This document shows, piece by piece, positions 17,655-28,134 of a stretch of 64,000 nucleotides of DNA (its first letter is position 1; the number at the start of each line of letters is the position of its first letter). The notes below the pieces were generated by a model, which was not told the DNA's origin, made no database searches, and saw nothing but the letters and a program-made list of their open reading frames with translations. Origin of the DNA: Sulfurimonas sp. (GTDB taxonomy: Bacteria > Campylobacterota > Campylobacteria > Campylobacterales > Sulfurimonadaceae); assembly GCA_027019335.1 (NCBI GenBank), contig JALUWV010000028.1, forward strand, positions 1-64,000, written 5' to 3'. Both the position numbers and the translations under genes were made by a program.

Positions 17655-18920
17655 TTAAAAGAGTGAAGCACCTAGGTATTCACCATATACAACTTCATTT
17701 TCTATCTCTAAAAGACGGTTGTATTTTGCAGTTCTTTCACCACGAGCAGTTGAACCTGTTTTGATTTGACCACAGTTGAGTGCTACTGCAAAGTCAGCGA
17801 TGAAAGCATCTTCACTTTCACCTGAACGATGACTCATAACACAGTTGTAACCATTTCTTTGTGCTAAACGTACTGTAAGCATTGTTTCGCTCAGTGTACC
17901 AATTTGGTTTGGTTTGATGAGAATAGAATTTGCAATGCCTTTTTCAATCCCTTCGTTTAAGATGTTTGCATTTGTAACAAAAAGGTCATCTCCAACGATT
18001 TGGATTTTATCTCCAAGTTTCTCAGTCATAAGTTTGAAACCATCCCAGTCATCTTCACTTAAACCATCTTCAATAGATACGATAGGGTATTTTGCACATA
18101 AATCTTCATAGTAAGCGACAAGCTCTTCACTCGTTACTGTACGATTTTCAGACTCGAGTCTATAGCCACCTTCTTCAGCGACAATTTCACTTGCTGCCAC
18201 ATCTAAAGCAATAGCAATTTCTTCACCAGCTTTATAGCCTGCTTTTTCTATTGCTTCAAGGATAACTTGAATAGGCTCTTCATTTGAGCTTAAATTTGGT
18301 GCAAAACCACCTTCATCGCCAAGTGAAATTGAGTGACCTTTTTCTTTTAAAACAGCTTTTAAGTTATGATACACTTCAGAAGCTGCACGTAGAGATGTCT
18401 CAAAGTCTTCAAACCCGATAGGCATAATCATATACTCTTGAAAATCAACACTGTTATCTGCATGGCTTCCACCGTTAATGATGTTAAGCATAGGTGTTGG
18501 GATAACCATTGCATTTGCTCCACCAAGGTAACGATATAAAGGCATACCAAGAGATTTTGCAGCGGCACGAGCAACTGCCATAGAAACACCGAGAACAGCA
18601 TTTGCACCTAGGTTACCATAGTTTTGTGTGCCATCAAGCTCTTTCATAAGTGCATCAATCATTGCTTGATTAAATGGAGATTGACCAACAAGCGCATCAT
18701 TGATTTCGTTGTTTACATGAGAAATGGCTTTTAAGACACCTTTTCCCATATATCGTTCATCAGCATCTCGAAGCTCTAAAGCTTCACGTTTTCCAGTACT
18801 TGCCCCAGAAGGTACAATAGCACTCTCAACAGTTCCATCACTTAATTCTACAGTTGCTTTTACAGTAGGATTTCCACGTGAATCCATTACTTCGATTGCA
18901 GTTACATTATCTATAAACAT
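17655..18920 (-). CDS. eno: Enolase
   Basis: A 421-residue glycolytic/gluconeogenic enzyme interconverting 2-phosphoglycerate and phosphoenolpyruvate. The N-terminus has [13 protein letters not shown], the central part [12 protein letters not shown] and [11 protein letters not shown] (Mg ligands), and the C-terminal part [14 protein letters not shown] and [14 protein letters not shown]. All catalytic segments are present. It starts an operon with the FtsB-like, AMIN and Bax-like genes downstream. Confidence 0.97.
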   Translation of the reverse strand: MFIDNVTAIEVMDSRGNPTVKATVELSDGTVESAIVPSGASTGKREALELRDADERYMGKGVLKAISHVNNEINDALVGQSPFNQAMIDALMKELDGTQNYGNLGANAVLGVSMAVARAAAKSLGMPLYRYLGGANAMVIPTPMLNIINGGSHADNSVDFQEYMIMPIGFEDFETSLRAASEVYHNLKAVLKEKGHSISLGDEGGFAPNLSSNEEPIQVILEAIEKAGYKAGEEIAIALDVAASEIVAEEGGYRLESENRTVTSEELVAYYEDLCAKYPIVSIEDGLSEDDWDGFKLMTEKLGDKIQIVGDDLFVTNANILNEGIEKGIANSILIKPNQIGTLSETMLTVRLAQRNGYNCVMSHRSGESEDAFIADFAVALNCGQIKTGSTARGERTAKYNRLLEIENEVVYGEYLGASLF

Positions 18921-18965
18921 TTACTTCCCTTTTTTGCATAATTGTTGTAAACATTTTACCTAAAG

Positions 18966-18998
18966 TAAACTAAAACATTTGTTATGTATTTTAGTTTA
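18966..18998 (-). terminator. Hairpin overlapping the recA stop codon
   Basis: TAAACTAAAA (18966-18975) pairs with TTTTAGTTTA (18989-18998), with CAT/ATG pairing further in and a two-base bulge. The outer right arm includes the recA TAA. It lies between recA and eno on the minus strand and is the best terminator candidate there, though the following T-run is short. Confidence 0.5.
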
Positions 18999-20033
18999 GG
19001 CATCAGTATCTGCAATTTCCGCAGTATCCATGACCATGATATTGCTCACTCCCATGGCAACTTTGATTTTTTCTTCTATCTCTTTTGCAAGTTCTGGCTC
19101 ATCTTTGAACTTTTGTTTCACATTTTCTCGACCTTGCCCAAGTTTTGTCGTTTCGTAACTAAACCATGCCCCTGCTTTGTCAATGATATCGAGTTTGACA
19201 CCATAATCTACAAGTTCACCCTCTTTAGAAATCCCCTCTCCAAACATAATGTCAAATTCTGCTTGACGGAATGGTGGAGCTACTTTGTTTTTTATCACTT
19301 TTGCTCTTGCTCGATTTCCTATCTGACTTTCGCCTTGTTTGAGTGAAGCAATACGGCGTATATCTATACGGACTGAAGCATAAAACTTGAGTGCATTTCC
19401 CCCTGTTGTAGTCTCTGGAGAGCCATAACCCATCATTCCAATTTTCATACGAATTTGGTTGATGAAGATAACCGTACAGTTCATTTTAGAAAGGACACCT
19501 GTTAGTTTACGGAGTGCTTTTGACATAAGACGGGCTTGTACACCAACATTTTGGTCAGACATTTCACCCTCTATCTCTGATTTTGGTGTTAATGCAGCCA
19601 CAGAATCTATGACAATCAAATCTATAGCACCACTTCGAGCGATTGTTTCCACAATGTCAAGGGCTTGTTCACCGTAGTCTGGCTGAGATACAAGAAGATT
19701 TTCTACATCAACCCCAAGATTTTTCGCATAGACCACATCAAGTGCATGTTCTGCATCTATAAAGGCACAAACACCTCCATTTTTTTGACTCTCTGCTGTA
19801 ATCTGTAAAGCAAGAGTTGTCTTTCCAGATGATTCAGGACCATAGATTTCTGTAACACGCCCTTGTGGTATTCCACCAATACCAAGTGCTAAATCAAGAC
19901 CGATAGAACCTGTGGCTATAGACTGAATGGGTTCAATATTTTTATCTCCCAAACGCATTAATGCCCCTTTTCCAAAGGCTTTGTCAATTTGCTTCATCGC
20001 TAAGTCTAATGATTTTTGTTTGTTTGCATCCAT
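18996..20033 (-). CDS. recA: Recombinase A
   Basis: A 345-residue RecA with Walker A GPESSGKT at 65-72, Walker [13 protein letters not shown], and the loop [13 protein letters not shown]. It forms filaments on single-stranded DNA for strand exchange and SOS co-protease activity. No LexA-type SOS box is visible upstream, in line with the usual absence of LexA in Campylobacterota. It is a single gene, divergent from mqnD. Confidence 0.98.
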   Translation of the reverse strand: MDANKQKSLDLAMKQIDKAFGKGALMRLGDKNIEPIQSIATGSIGLDLALGIGGIPQGRVTEIYGPESSGKTTLALQITAESQKNGGVCAFIDAEHALDVVYAKNLGVDVENLLVSQPDYGEQALDIVETIARSGAIDLIVIDSVAALTPKSEIEGEMSDQNVGVQARLMSKALRKLTGVLSKMNCTVIFINQIRMKIGMMGYGSPETTTGGNALKFYASVRIDIRRIASLKQGESQIGNRARAKVIKNKVAPPFRQAEFDIMFGEGISKEGELVDYGVKLDIIDKAGAWFSYETTKLGQGRENVKQKFKDEPELAKEIEEKIKVAMGVSNIMVMDTAEIADTDA

Positions 20034-20161
20034 TTTGGGCTCACTTTATTAAATTTGAAGAATTATACATACTTTTTTGATTACTTTTAAAAAAAATGTC
20101 ATTTTGTCATATTTTTTCATCGATTGGTATGTCGAGGAGTGAAGTTTAATGAAGTTTTTGT

Positions 20162-20167
20162 TAAAAT
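20162..20167 (+). promoter_or_regulatory. -10 box six bases before the mqnD start (leaderless candidate)
   Basis: TAAAAT followed by exactly six bases and then the ATG at 20174; no Shine-Dalgarno sequence is present. Same layout as at 5655, 47744 and 59033. Confidence 0.45.
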
Positions 20168-20173
20168 AAACTT

Positions 20174-21037
20174 ATGAAAAAAACACTTATTGCACACTCT
20201 CCTGACGCCGACGATATTTTTATGTACTATGCCATTAAGTTTGGCTGGGTAGATATGAAAGATACTTTGTTTGATAATATTGCTAAAGATATTCAAACTC
20301 TAAATGAAGATGCAATCAATGGGGTTTATGACATTGTTGCTATTAGTTTTGCACTCTATCCGCATATAAAAAGTGAGTATGCTCCTTTGCGAACGGCTGT
20401 AAGTTTTGGTGAAGGTTATGGACCTAAGGTCATCAAACGCAAGGGTGTCAAACTCAAACGTAATTTTAGAGTTGCATTGAGTGGCGAGCATACGACGAAT
20501 GCAATGCTATTTCGTATTGCCTATCCTGAAGCTCGTGTCCGATATATGAACTTTTTAGAGATAGAAAATGCAGTCATAAATGGTGAAGTAGATGCAGGGG
20601 TATTGATTCATGAAAGTATCTTGACCTTTGCAGATTCTTTAGAAGTGGAACGTGAGTTATGGGACATTTGGCAAGAGCTTGCAGGCGACAAGCTCCCCCT
20701 TCCTTTAGGTGGTATGGCAATCCGTCGTTCAATCCCACTCACAAAAGCAATAGCGTATGAAGAGACACTAACAAAAGCTGTGCAAGTTGCACGAGACCAC
20801 AAAGATAGACTCTCTAAAATGTTGATTGAGAGAGATTTAGTGCGCATTGATGCTCCAACACTTGACAAGTACTTAGAACTCTATGCCAACGATGAATCCA
20901 TCACATTGAGTGATTTGCAGTATGAAGCGATCGATAAACTTTTTGAGATAGGGTACAAACATGGTTTTTATGAGACCTTAGTCAAAACAAAAGATTATCT
21001 TCTTCCTACCGAATATAATGAGTTAAGATTTTCATAA
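20174..21037 (+). CDS. mqnD: Menaquinone synthesis protein of the MqnA/MqnD family, probably 1,4-dihydroxy-6-naphthoate synthase
   Basis: A 287-residue protein with a periplasmic-binding-protein-like fold but no signal peptide. It begins IAHSPDADDIFMYYA, the counterpart of the HSPxxDD/SPCPNDTF start of MqnD, and has TNAMLFRIAYPEAR and GVLIHES in the family positions. MqnD converts cyclic dehypoxanthinyl futalosine to dihydroxynaphthoate in the futalosine menaquinone route used by Campylobacterota. MqnA is the main alternative. The fliQ ATG lies two bases after its stop. Confidence 0.72.
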   Translation: MKKTLIAHSPDADDIFMYYAIKFGWVDMKDTLFDNIAKDIQTLNEDAINGVYDIVAISFALYPHIKSEYAPLRTAVSFGEGYGPKVIKRKGVKLKRNFRVALSGEHTTNAMLFRIAYPEARVRYMNFLEIENAVINGEVDAGVLIHESILTFADSLEVERELWDIWQELAGDKLPLPLGGMAIRRSIPLTKAIAYEETLTKAVQVARDHKDRLSKMLIERDLVRIDAPTLDKYLELYANDESITLSDLQYEAIDKLFEIGYKHGFYETLVKTKDYLLPTEYNELRFS

Positions 21038-21038
21038 A

Positions 21039-21305
21039 ATGGAAGCACAGCTTGTAGCACTTGGTGTAGAGACATTTAAAATTGCACTCTTATTAGCACT
21101 CCCTGGTCTTTTAACAGGAATGTTTTTAGGGCTTGCCGTTTCTATTTTTCAAGCGACTACACAGATTAATGAAATGACACTTTCTTTTATCCCTAAAATT
21201 ATTGGTGTTGTTATTGTGATAGTTTTAACAATGCCATGGATGCTCAATGAGATGACAGACTTTGCAAAACATGTTTTTAACATGATGCCTCTTTTTGTAC
21301 AGTAA
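21039..21305 (+). CDS. fliQ: Flagellar type III export membrane protein FliQ
   Basis: An 88-residue protein with two membrane helices (about 15-40 and 50-72), and the FliQ/SctS signatures ALPGLLTGMFLGLAVSIFQA and TQINEMTLSFIPKI. Part of the FliPQR export gate. The gene is followed by murB with a one-base TAATG overlap. This fliQ-murB pairing is common in Campylobacterota. Confidence 0.96.
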   Translation: MEAQLVALGVETFKIALLLALPGLLTGMFLGLAVSIFQATTQINEMTLSFIPKIIGVVIVIVLTMPWMLNEMTDFAKHVFNMMPLFVQ

Positions 21306-22126
21306 TGCAATCAAAACAACTCAATTTTGCAAAATACTCCTCTTTTAAAATAGGGAAAACAGAAGAGATAGCTCTTTTGGAAGATGATTTTTCAGACATA
21401 GAAGAGTATTATCTCATCGGTTCTTGCAATAACACACTCATCGGGACAAATCCACCTCCACTAATGATGCTTTCAAAAATGTATGATTATATAAAAATAG
21501 AAAATAATCTCCTCAAAATTGGTGGTGCCACCCCTTCGGGAAAAATCGCCTCTTTTTGCAAAAAGCATAATATCGCAAATTTTGAATTTGTGTCCCATCT
21601 GCCAGGGAAATTGGGCGGACTTGTTTTTATGAATGCAGGACTCAAAGAGTATGAGATTTTCAATCATTTACGCTTCATCCAAACACCAAGTGGTGAACAC
21701 ACAAAAGAAAATATTTTCTATGGCTATCGTTTTACAGACATTACAGAACCTATCTTAGAGGCAAGTTTTCACATTGAAAAGGGTTTTTCTCCTGAGAAAG
21801 TTGCTATGTTTAAAAAAATGCGAGCAAACCAACCTTCGACACCGAGTGCTGGAAGTTGCTTTAAAAACCCTTCGGGTGATTATGCGGGAAGACTGATTGA
21901 AGCAGTTGGACTCAAAGGTGTTATGCAAGGTGCTATGTGTTTTAGTGAGGAGCATGCAAATTTTTTGGTAAATAATGGCGGTGGCAGATTTGAAGATGCT
22001 ATCTTTTTGATAAAAGAGGCTCAAAAAAGAGTTTATAAAGAGTTTAAGATTTGGTTGGAGTGTGAGATTTTGGTTTTAGATAAAAGATTTATGGGCGAGG
22101 AATCCCCGCTCATAAAGAGAGATTAA
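21305..22126 (+). CDS. murB: UDP-N-acetylenolpyruvoylglucosamine reductase
   Basis: A 273-residue flavoprotein of the short MurB type. It has the FAD-binding IGSCNNTLIG and PGKLGGLVFMNAG segments and the C-terminal PSAGSCFKNPSGDYAGRLIE and SEEHANFLVN segments. It reduces UDP-GlcNAc-enolpyruvate to UDP-MurNAc in peptidoglycan synthesis. The start ATG shares a base with the fliQ stop. Its 3' end overlaps the convergent tpx gene by four bases. Confidence 0.94.
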   Translation: MQSKQLNFAKYSSFKIGKTEEIALLEDDFSDIEEYYLIGSCNNTLIGTNPPPLMMLSKMYDYIKIENNLLKIGGATPSGKIASFCKKHNIANFEFVSHLPGKLGGLVFMNAGLKEYEIFNHLRFIQTPSGEHTKENIFYGYRFTDITEPILEASFHIEKGFSPEKVAMFKKMRANQPSTPSAGSCFKNPSGDYAGRLIEAVGLKGVMQGAMCFSEEHANFLVNNGGGRFEDAIFLIKEAQKRVYKEFKIWLECEILVLDKRFMGEESPLIKRD

Positions 22127-22626
22127 GCTACTGCAGCGATTGCTTCGTCGTAGTTAGGCTCTTCAGTGATTTCTGGAACGATTTGTTTGTAAGTAACAAC
22201 ACCATCAGCATCAACAGCGAAGATTGCTCTACAAGTAACACCAGCTAAAACTGATCCACCAAGAAGTACACCATAAGCGTTTGCGAAATCTTTGTTTCTG
22301 AAGTCAGAAGTAACAGTTAATTTGTCAATTCCTTCTGCTGAACAAAAACGTCCAGAAGCAAATGGTAAGTCAAGAGAAACGATAGTAGTTTTTACACCTT
22401 CTAACTCAGCTGCTCTTGCATTGAAGTTACGAGTTTCAGTAGCACATACACCAGTATCTAGTGAAGGAACAACGATGATAAGTTGTTTTTCGCCTTGCGC
22501 ACCACCAACTACTACATCACCTAAACCATCAGAGTTTACAACTGTTACCTCTGGAGCTTTATCACCTACATTTACTTCATTTCCTAATAACTCTACGTCT
22601 TGACCTTTGAATTTAGTTGTTGCCAT
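22123..22626 (-). CDS. tpx: Thiol peroxidase
   Basis: A 167-residue Tpx from the ATG at 22626, with ribosome binding site AAGGA seven bases upstream. An in-frame TTG two codons earlier is less likely. The peroxidatic cysteine is C61 in PSLDTGVCATETR and the resolving one C95 in SGRFCSAEG, the same numbering as E. coli Tpx. It reduces hydroperoxides with thioredoxin. Its G+C and codon use look like those of a highly expressed gene. Confidence 0.95.
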   Translation of the reverse strand: MATTKFKGQDVELLGNEVNVGDKAPEVTVVNSDGLGDVVVGGAQGEKQLIIVVPSLDTGVCATETRNFNARAAELEGVKTTIVSLDLPFASGRFCSAEGIDKLTVTSDFRNKDFANAYGVLLGGSVLAGVTCRAIFAVDADGVVTYKQIVPEITEEPNYDEAIAAVA

Positions 22627-22748
22627 ATTCAATTCCTTAATTTAATTTTTACACTTTCGTGTTTTGTTGAGAGAAGTTTATTTAAAATCGGATAATTTTA
22701 CTCTTATTTAGTAAGTAAGTGTTTTTGCATAAGTTTTTTTTAAGTTTT

Positions 22749-24311
22749 CTACTCGCTAACAACACAGTTACGACCAGATGATTTTGCTTTGTATAGTAAT
22801 GTATCTGCTCTTTTTATAAAGCTGTTTTTATCTTCACCCTCTTGCAATAGAGTAACACCAAAACTACAAGTGATAGTGTCAATCTCACTAAATGCATGCT
22901 TTTCTATGGTTGCTCGTAACTTTTCTGCAAGTTGTTTTGCATCTTCTAGTTTTGTATGAGGAAGAAAAAGGAGAAACTCTTCACCACCCCATCTTGCAAA
23001 AATATCACTAGAACGTATGTTTTCATTGACAATTTTAGCAATGTTGACAAGAACATAGTCACCCATTTCATGTCCATAAGTATCATTGACTCGTTTGAAA
23101 AAGTCAATATCGAAAAAGAGAAGTGAGAACTCTTTTTGTGTACGGTTATACTCTTTAATCTGCTGGTTAAGGAGTTCGTTAACTCCATGACGATTATAAA
23201 TACCAGTAAGTGCATCATGGACAGCAAAACTATGAATTGTTTCTTGTTTTTTATGTATATAAACAAGGTAAGTTGCCATGCTCATGCTGAGACCCAGCGC
23301 TAAAAGTGTGAGTAGCCAAAAAAGCATAAAGGCTTTGTGTAAGATAGTGTCTAAGTACTCACCAAATTGGTAATGAATAATATAAGCTACTGTTTTTTCA
23401 TTGAGATTTGGAACATGTACAAAAGAGATAATAATAGAGTGGTTATTGTAAAGATTTTTATTTCTATAATAGAAGGAAAAAGAGTTTCCTGTTTGCAATT
23501 TTTGTTCTACCTGTTTGGATATCTCTTTGTTTATAAATCGAATTTTTTTGAGACTTATTTCCATTGTATCTATAAGAGTTTTTTTATCGTAAGTATACTG
23601 AGGAAAAGCACTTTCTGTATAGTTTGATTTTTCATCATGAAAGACTTTTTTGCCTACAATACTTTTTTTTATCATGAAAATATAGCTTGTTGCATCAAAT
23701 TTAGCAAGCATCTCTTGTATGGCAGAGAAAGAGAAGGATATTTCTACAGTACCTACAAAAGTTTGATGATAATAAATAGGATAAACATTTCTAAAGCCAT
23801 TAAAAATGCGTCCTTCTTCAAATGCACTAATAGGGGTTCTATATTGATTAACATACTCTAAAGTTTCCCTGACCCCTATGAGTGAGTCCCCAAACTTCTG
23901 TGGTCTGTGAAAACGCAAGAAACTGACTGCTTGGGGGAGTTGAAAGTGAAGTTGTCTTACTGCATACTTTTTCATGTATGTATAGGTTGGTGAAAGCTTT
24001 ACGAGAAGTTCTTTTCGGAGTTTAGCAAGTTCTTGAGGATTCTTTGTTTTGGAGGCTTTATACATTATCTCTTTGACTTGAGGTGTATTGACATCCATAT
24101 CATAGAAAATTTTTGAAATATCAGTAAGATGTGTATAGGTCATATTGACATGTTTTGTAAAATCAGGAACTATAAGCGAGAGATATGTGTCTGTATCGTG
24201 CTTTTTTATAGAGTTTACTACTAAGAAGACAACTCCTTCTAGGAGAAAAAAAGTACTTAGTGTAATAATGATAATAGATTTAAAATCTTTAAAAAAGTTT
24301 TTGTAAGGCAT
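22749..24311 (-). CDS. Membrane-bound diguanylate cyclase (GGDEF) with a periplasmic sensor
   Basis: A 520-residue protein: membrane helix (about 13-33), a large periplasmic sensor region (about 35-325), a second helix (about 330-355), then a C-terminal GGDEF domain (about 360-520). Active-site motif WGGEEFLLFLPH; LTGIYNRHG opens the domain. The signature is intact, so c-di-GMP synthesis is likely. Its start overlaps the end of the upstream HD-GYP gene by 23 bases, so cyclase and putative phosphodiesterase are co-translated. Confidence 0.9.
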   Translation of the reverse strand: MPYKNFFKDFKSIIIITLSTFFLLEGVVFLVVNSIKKHDTDTYLSLIVPDFTKHVNMTYTHLTDISKIFYDMDVNTPQVKEIMYKASKTKNPQELAKLRKELLVKLSPTYTYMKKYAVRQLHFQLPQAVSFLRFHRPQKFGDSLIGVRETLEYVNQYRTPISAFEEGRIFNGFRNVYPIYYHQTFVGTVEISFSFSAIQEMLAKFDATSYIFMIKKSIVGKKVFHDEKSNYTESAFPQYTYDKKTLIDTMEISLKKIRFINKEISKQVEQKLQTGNSFSFYYRNKNLYNNHSIIISFVHVPNLNEKTVAYIIHYQFGEYLDTILHKAFMLFWLLTLLALGLSMSMATYLVYIHKKQETIHSFAVHDALTGIYNRHGVNELLNQQIKEYNRTQKEFSLLFFDIDFFKRVNDTYGHEMGDYVLVNIAKIVNENIRSSDIFARWGGEEFLLFLPHTKLEDAKQLAEKLRATIEKHAFSEIDTITCSFGVTLLQEGEDKNSFIKRADTLLYKAKSSGRNCVVSE

Positions 24312-26031
24312 CTTCTAAGTTTCCTAAATTATCTTTATCAAGTTGATTTGATTTTGCAATTTTATATGAATATTCAAGCTTATGTTCTGTTAAAAAAGTG
24401 TTTATGATTGTAGAAATCTCTTCTGCCTCTTGTTCATTTTGTAAAAGTAGTAGAAAGTTGTCTCCATATAAACGGTAAATATGATTGTTTTCTTGTGTGT
24501 TTTCTAGGAGTAAGTAGGCAAAATCTTGTAAAAGTTTATCGCCTTGGTTCCAGCTATATTTTTTATTGTATTGATGAAAGTTTTTTAAAGAAACCCAACA
24601 GATAACAGGAGTCTCAAGCAGTATCTCTAAATCACTACGAAGATAAGCTTCATTGTAGAGATGAGTGAGTGGGTCTTTATAAAAGTAGCTAAAACGCTCT
24701 TTTTCTAAAAGTGTAGAAGGATTTTGTTTATGTTTAAACTCTAATACTACATCTTTTAATGCTATGAGTGCAGCTTGGACAACAGTTGGATTAAACTGTT
24801 TGCCAGAGAGTTGTGCTATCTCTAATAGTGCTTCTTTGACACTTTTTCTTCCCTTGTAAATTCTATCCGTGGTCATAGCATCAAAGGAGTCTGCAAGCGT
24901 TAAAATTTGTGCTAAGATAGGGGTGTTTTCTCCTAAAAGCCCACGAGGGTAGCCACTTCCATCAAAATGTTCATGATGGTCTCTGACAATCTCTTTAATC
25001 TCATCAAAAATAGAAATGTTTTTGAGCATGTCATAGCTAATCGAGACATGCTCTTGAATAAGAGAATACTCTTGATTCGTGAGTTTACTTGGCTTGAGAA
25101 AAACTGAGTCGGGAATGGCGACTTTTCCTATGTCGTGTAGCATTCCTGCACGGTAAAGCAAATGGCATTCATCTGTAGAAAAGCCCATTTTTTTAGCAAT
25201 AAGCTCTGCATAATGTGCAACACGATTAGAGTGACCAGCCGTATATGTATCTCTTTTTTCAACAACATTGACAAGTCCATAGATATACTCTTCATAGAGG
25301 GTCTCTTTTTCATTGAGATATTTATAGATTTTTTTGATAAAAAATGTAATACTCAATATTCCAACGAGCCAAATCATAAAAAAGAGAAGGCCAATAAGTA
25401 AAGAGTTATGCAATGCATTTTGATAAAGAGGTCTCATTGGGATAGTGACACTTACTCCTCCTCGAATATCGCCTATCTTATACCCTTGAAATGCATGGCA
25501 TTCTAAGCAAGATTTTGTAGTAACAAGTGGACTCATGAGTCGTAAATATTTTTCACCATTAATGTCACTGAGTTGAGAATAATGTTTAGCAGTCCTTTCT
25601 ATTTTATTGAGAGCAAAAGTTTCCCATTCATCGGGTCTATTGGCTGGATTGAGCAGACGTGTACTTGTGATTTTTGTTTTAACACCATATAAACTAGAGT
25701 AGTCTTTCATAATCTGTGAGAGTGAATAGGCAGGATTCATCAGAGTAAATTTTTTTCCTATTGCGGTAAAATCTCTATTTTTTATATTTTTAAGGTATCT
25801 GTTTGGTGGGGTTTTTTTATCTACTGGGACATAGACACCACCATGTGAAGCCACCCATGAGCGGTAAGCAATATCTTTGTTGGTACTTGTAATGGCATTT
25901 TGTTTTGCGATATACTCAGCATAGGTATAATTCCGTTCTACAATGATTGCTAAAATGAGAAGTAGAAAAAGTGACCATGCAATATAAAGTGACCTTTTTA
26001 GAAGTCTAATAAAATGCTTTTTATTCTTCAT
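24289..26031 (-). CDS. HD-GYP protein with heme-type (DUF3365) sensor and degenerate GGDEF
   Basis: A 580-residue protein: membrane helix (about 12-31), a periplasmic DUF3365/Tll0287-like domain with C175-x2-C178-H179, a second helix (about 212-232), an HD-GYP domain (about 245-420; GMLHDIGKV, HHEHFDGSGYPRGL), and a C-terminal GGDEF-like domain. The GG(D/E)EF position reads YGDNF, so that domain is probably not a cyclase. HD-GYP domains hydrolyse c-di-GMP. The CXXCH motif suggests covalent c-heme, hence redox or gas sensing. It precedes and overlaps an intact cyclase gene. Confidence 0.88.
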   Translation of the reverse strand: MKNKKHFIRLLKRSLYIAWSLFLLLILAIIVERNYTYAEYIAKQNAITSTNKDIAYRSWVASHGGVYVPVDKKTPPNRYLKNIKNRDFTAIGKKFTLMNPAYSLSQIMKDYSSLYGVKTKITSTRLLNPANRPDEWETFALNKIERTAKHYSQLSDINGEKYLRLMSPLVTTKSCLECHAFQGYKIGDIRGGVSVTIPMRPLYQNALHNSLLIGLLFFMIWLVGILSITFFIKKIYKYLNEKETLYEEYIYGLVNVVEKRDTYTAGHSNRVAHYAELIAKKMGFSTDECHLLYRAGMLHDIGKVAIPDSVFLKPSKLTNQEYSLIQEHVSISYDMLKNISIFDEIKEIVRDHHEHFDGSGYPRGLLGENTPILAQILTLADSFDAMTTDRIYKGRKSVKEALLEIAQLSGKQFNPTVVQAALIALKDVVLEFKHKQNPSTLLEKERFSYFYKDPLTHLYNEAYLRSDLEILLETPVICWVSLKNFHQYNKKYSWNQGDKLLQDFAYLLLENTQENNHIYRLYGDNFLLLLQNEQEAEEISTIINTFLTEHKLEYSYKIAKSNQLDKDNLGNLEDALQKLF

Positions 26032-26080
26032 GAAATAGTAAATCCTCTATAGTTATATCTCAATAATAACAAAAGAGAGA

Positions 26081-27064
26081 TTAAAGAGAACTTTTTGGGC
26101 TTATGTCCAAATCTTTCATTTCTGAAAAAAGTTTTTGTTTATACATATCGACGCCAACTCTACCTATCATTGCGGCATTATCTGAACAGTATTGGAGTTC
26201 ACTTAAAATGAGTTTTGCATTATGCGGTTTTAAAAGGGCTTCTATTTGTGAACGCAGGTAGAGGTTTGCACTCGCTCCACCGACGATAGCAAAGGTATTT
26301 GGATTATGTGTTTTAAAGTACTTTTTGAGTTTCATTGTAAGATGTTTGGTGGCAATATGCTCAAATGAAGCGGCAATATCTGGGTACTTTGTTGTATCCC
26401 CATCTGCTTCAAGGACTGCTAAACGCACTGCATTTTTGAGTCCTGAGTAGCTAAAGGCAATGAGGGGGGATTGATGAAGGGGGACTGTGAAGTTGTATTT
26501 CAATCTATCGCCATTTTTTGCAAGGTTTTGGATGGCAGGACCTCCAGGGTAACCAAGTCCCATCATCTTTGCTACCTTGTCAAAACTCTCTCCAAAACTA
26601 TCATCCATACTTTTAGCTACAGTCTCTATCTCTGTGAGACTTTTGACTTCCATGACTTGTGTATGCCCACCTGAAACAAGCAATACTGTGAGTGGAAATA
26701 GTGTCTCTTTTTCGATAAAAAGTGAGTAAATATGACCTATAAGGTGGTTCACTCCGATGAGAGGAATCTCTAAAGCAACACTAATCGCTTTTGCCATCGT
26801 AACCCCCTCAACCAGTGTGACTGCTAAACCAGGAGTAGCCGTAACAGCTACAGCTTTGAGCTTTGGAAAATACGCCTCAACTTGTGCAAGTATTTGAGGA
26901 AGTGCTTGCGCATGTAATCTAGCTGCAAGTTCAGGAACAACACCACCATAAACACTATGCTCTATCTCTTGAGAGATTTTTTTATGAAAAAGAAGTTTGT
27001 TTGTTGCAATCTCGGTAATAGCTATCGCACTATCATCACAAGAACTTTCTATAGATAAAATCAT
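26081..27064 (-). CDS. tsaD: tRNA threonylcarbamoyladenosine synthase subunit TsaD
   Basis: A 327-residue TsaD with the metal-binding HLIGH motif ([12 protein letters not shown]), the N-terminal [15 protein letters not shown] and the GGASAN segment of the ASKHA fold. It transfers the threonylcarbamoyl group to A37 of ANN-decoding tRNAs with TsaB and TsaE. The start overlaps the stop of the upstream DNA methyltransferase by four bases (ATGA). Confidence 0.96.
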   Translation of the reverse strand: MILSIESSCDDSAIAITEIATNKLLFHKKISQEIEHSVYGGVVPELAARLHAQALPQILAQVEAYFPKLKAVAVTATPGLAVTLVEGVTMAKAISVALEIPLIGVNHLIGHIYSLFIEKETLFPLTVLLVSGGHTQVMEVKSLTEIETVAKSMDDSFGESFDKVAKMMGLGYPGGPAIQNLAKNGDRLKYNFTVPLHQSPLIAFSYSGLKNAVRLAVLEADGDTTKYPDIAASFEHIATKHLTMKLKKYFKTHNPNTFAIVGGASANLYLRSQIEALLKPHNAKLILSELQYCSDNAAMIGRVGVDMYKQKLFSEMKDLDISPKSSL

Positions 27065-28116
27065 CGGTTTTTTTCCTTTGGCATACTTGTTAGAAGTGTA
27101 GCTATAAGCTTTGGTGGTACACCTTCACCTATTACTTCACGTATCATCTGTTCACTTGCCCACTTTGGAGCTTCCCAATCATCAGGTAAACCTGTCAAGA
27201 TAAATATTTCTTTGAGTGTGAGTACCCGTGCATCACTGTATGTGCCATCTTTTTTTAAACGACCAGGGTGAACATTGTTTTGGCTTGAAATGGAGCCATT
27301 TGCCATGGTTATTGTCGGTGCGGGTTTGTCCCACTCTATGCGTTTATAAGTTGTATCATAGCCTTTTATGCGGGTGCCATCTGCTTTTTTAGGGTAGTGG
27401 ACTTTGTTGTGGAGGGCTGTTTTTCCTGTTGGGGTATGTTGTAAAAAAGCAATATGACGTTCATTATGCTCTTTTGCTTTGTGAAAAGGTATGGATGAAC
27501 GCTCTCCACTCTCTAAACTTGGTAGATGTTCTATCGCTTCCCTTACAGTTATTTTTTCTTGCTTTGGAGGCAACTCCCATTTGTGTAGTTTTGAGATGAG
27601 ATAGATAGCCCGTTTACGGCTTTGGGGTGTGCCATACTCTGCCGCATCGACTACAACAGGATTGATAATGTAGCCTAAAGGCTCTAGCTCATTTTTGATA
27701 AAGTCAGTGATTTTGAGTTTCTCTTTTTTATGTACAAGGTAAGTGTTGAGTACTTTTGGTACATTTTCTATGAGAATATTGTTGGGTTGTAGCTCTTGTG
27801 CAAGTGTTATCACATACTTAATGAGTGAGTTTCTTGGGTCATCTTCTTGCATTCTTCCTGCAAGACTCATCCCTTGACATGGTGGCGTAGCGATGAGAAA
27901 ATCACACTTTTTTGCTTTTGCTTTTGTGCAAATAGCCTCAAAAATATCTTCTTGAGTAATATCGCCTTGCACCATTTCACAATGCTTGTGCATCTCTTGA
28001 TGAAATGCAGCACGCGGAGGGAGAAGTTCGTTGGCAACGGCTATATGAATATCGTGGTTTTTTATGTAGGTTTCAGCTATGCCTACATTTGCAAAAAGAG
28101 AGACACCTTGAATCAT
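27061..28116 (-). CDS. DNA (cytosine-5) methyltransferase without a restriction partner
   Basis: 351 residues from ATG 28116; an in-frame TTG one codon earlier is less likely. It has the catalytic PPCQG motif ([14 protein letters not shown]), ENVP (motif VI), a QSRKR segment (motif VIII), and a divergent motif I ([12 protein letters not shown] in place of DLFxGxGG). The variable region is followed by [11 protein letters not shown]. It should methylate cytosine C5 in an unknown target. No nuclease gene adjoins it; it is coupled to tsaD by an ATGA overlap, so it is an orphan methylase in a housekeeping operon. Confidence 0.85.
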   Translation of the reverse strand: MIQGVSLFANVGIAETYIKNHDIHIAVANELLPPRAAFHQEMHKHCEMVQGDITQEDIFEAICTKAKAKKCDFLIATPPCQGMSLAGRMQEDDPRNSLIKYVITLAQELQPNNILIENVPKVLNTYLVHKKEKLKITDFIKNELEPLGYIINPVVVDAAEYGTPQSRKRAIYLISKLHKWELPPKQEKITVREAIEHLPSLESGERSSIPFHKAKEHNERHIAFLQHTPTGKTALHNKVHYPKKADGTRIKGYDTTYKRIEWDKPAPTITMANGSISSQNNVHPGRLKKDGTYSDARVLTLKEIFILTGLPDDWEAPKWASEQMIREVIGEGVPPKLIATLLTSMPKEKNR

Positions 28117-28134
28117 CAATATGTACCTTTTTAC

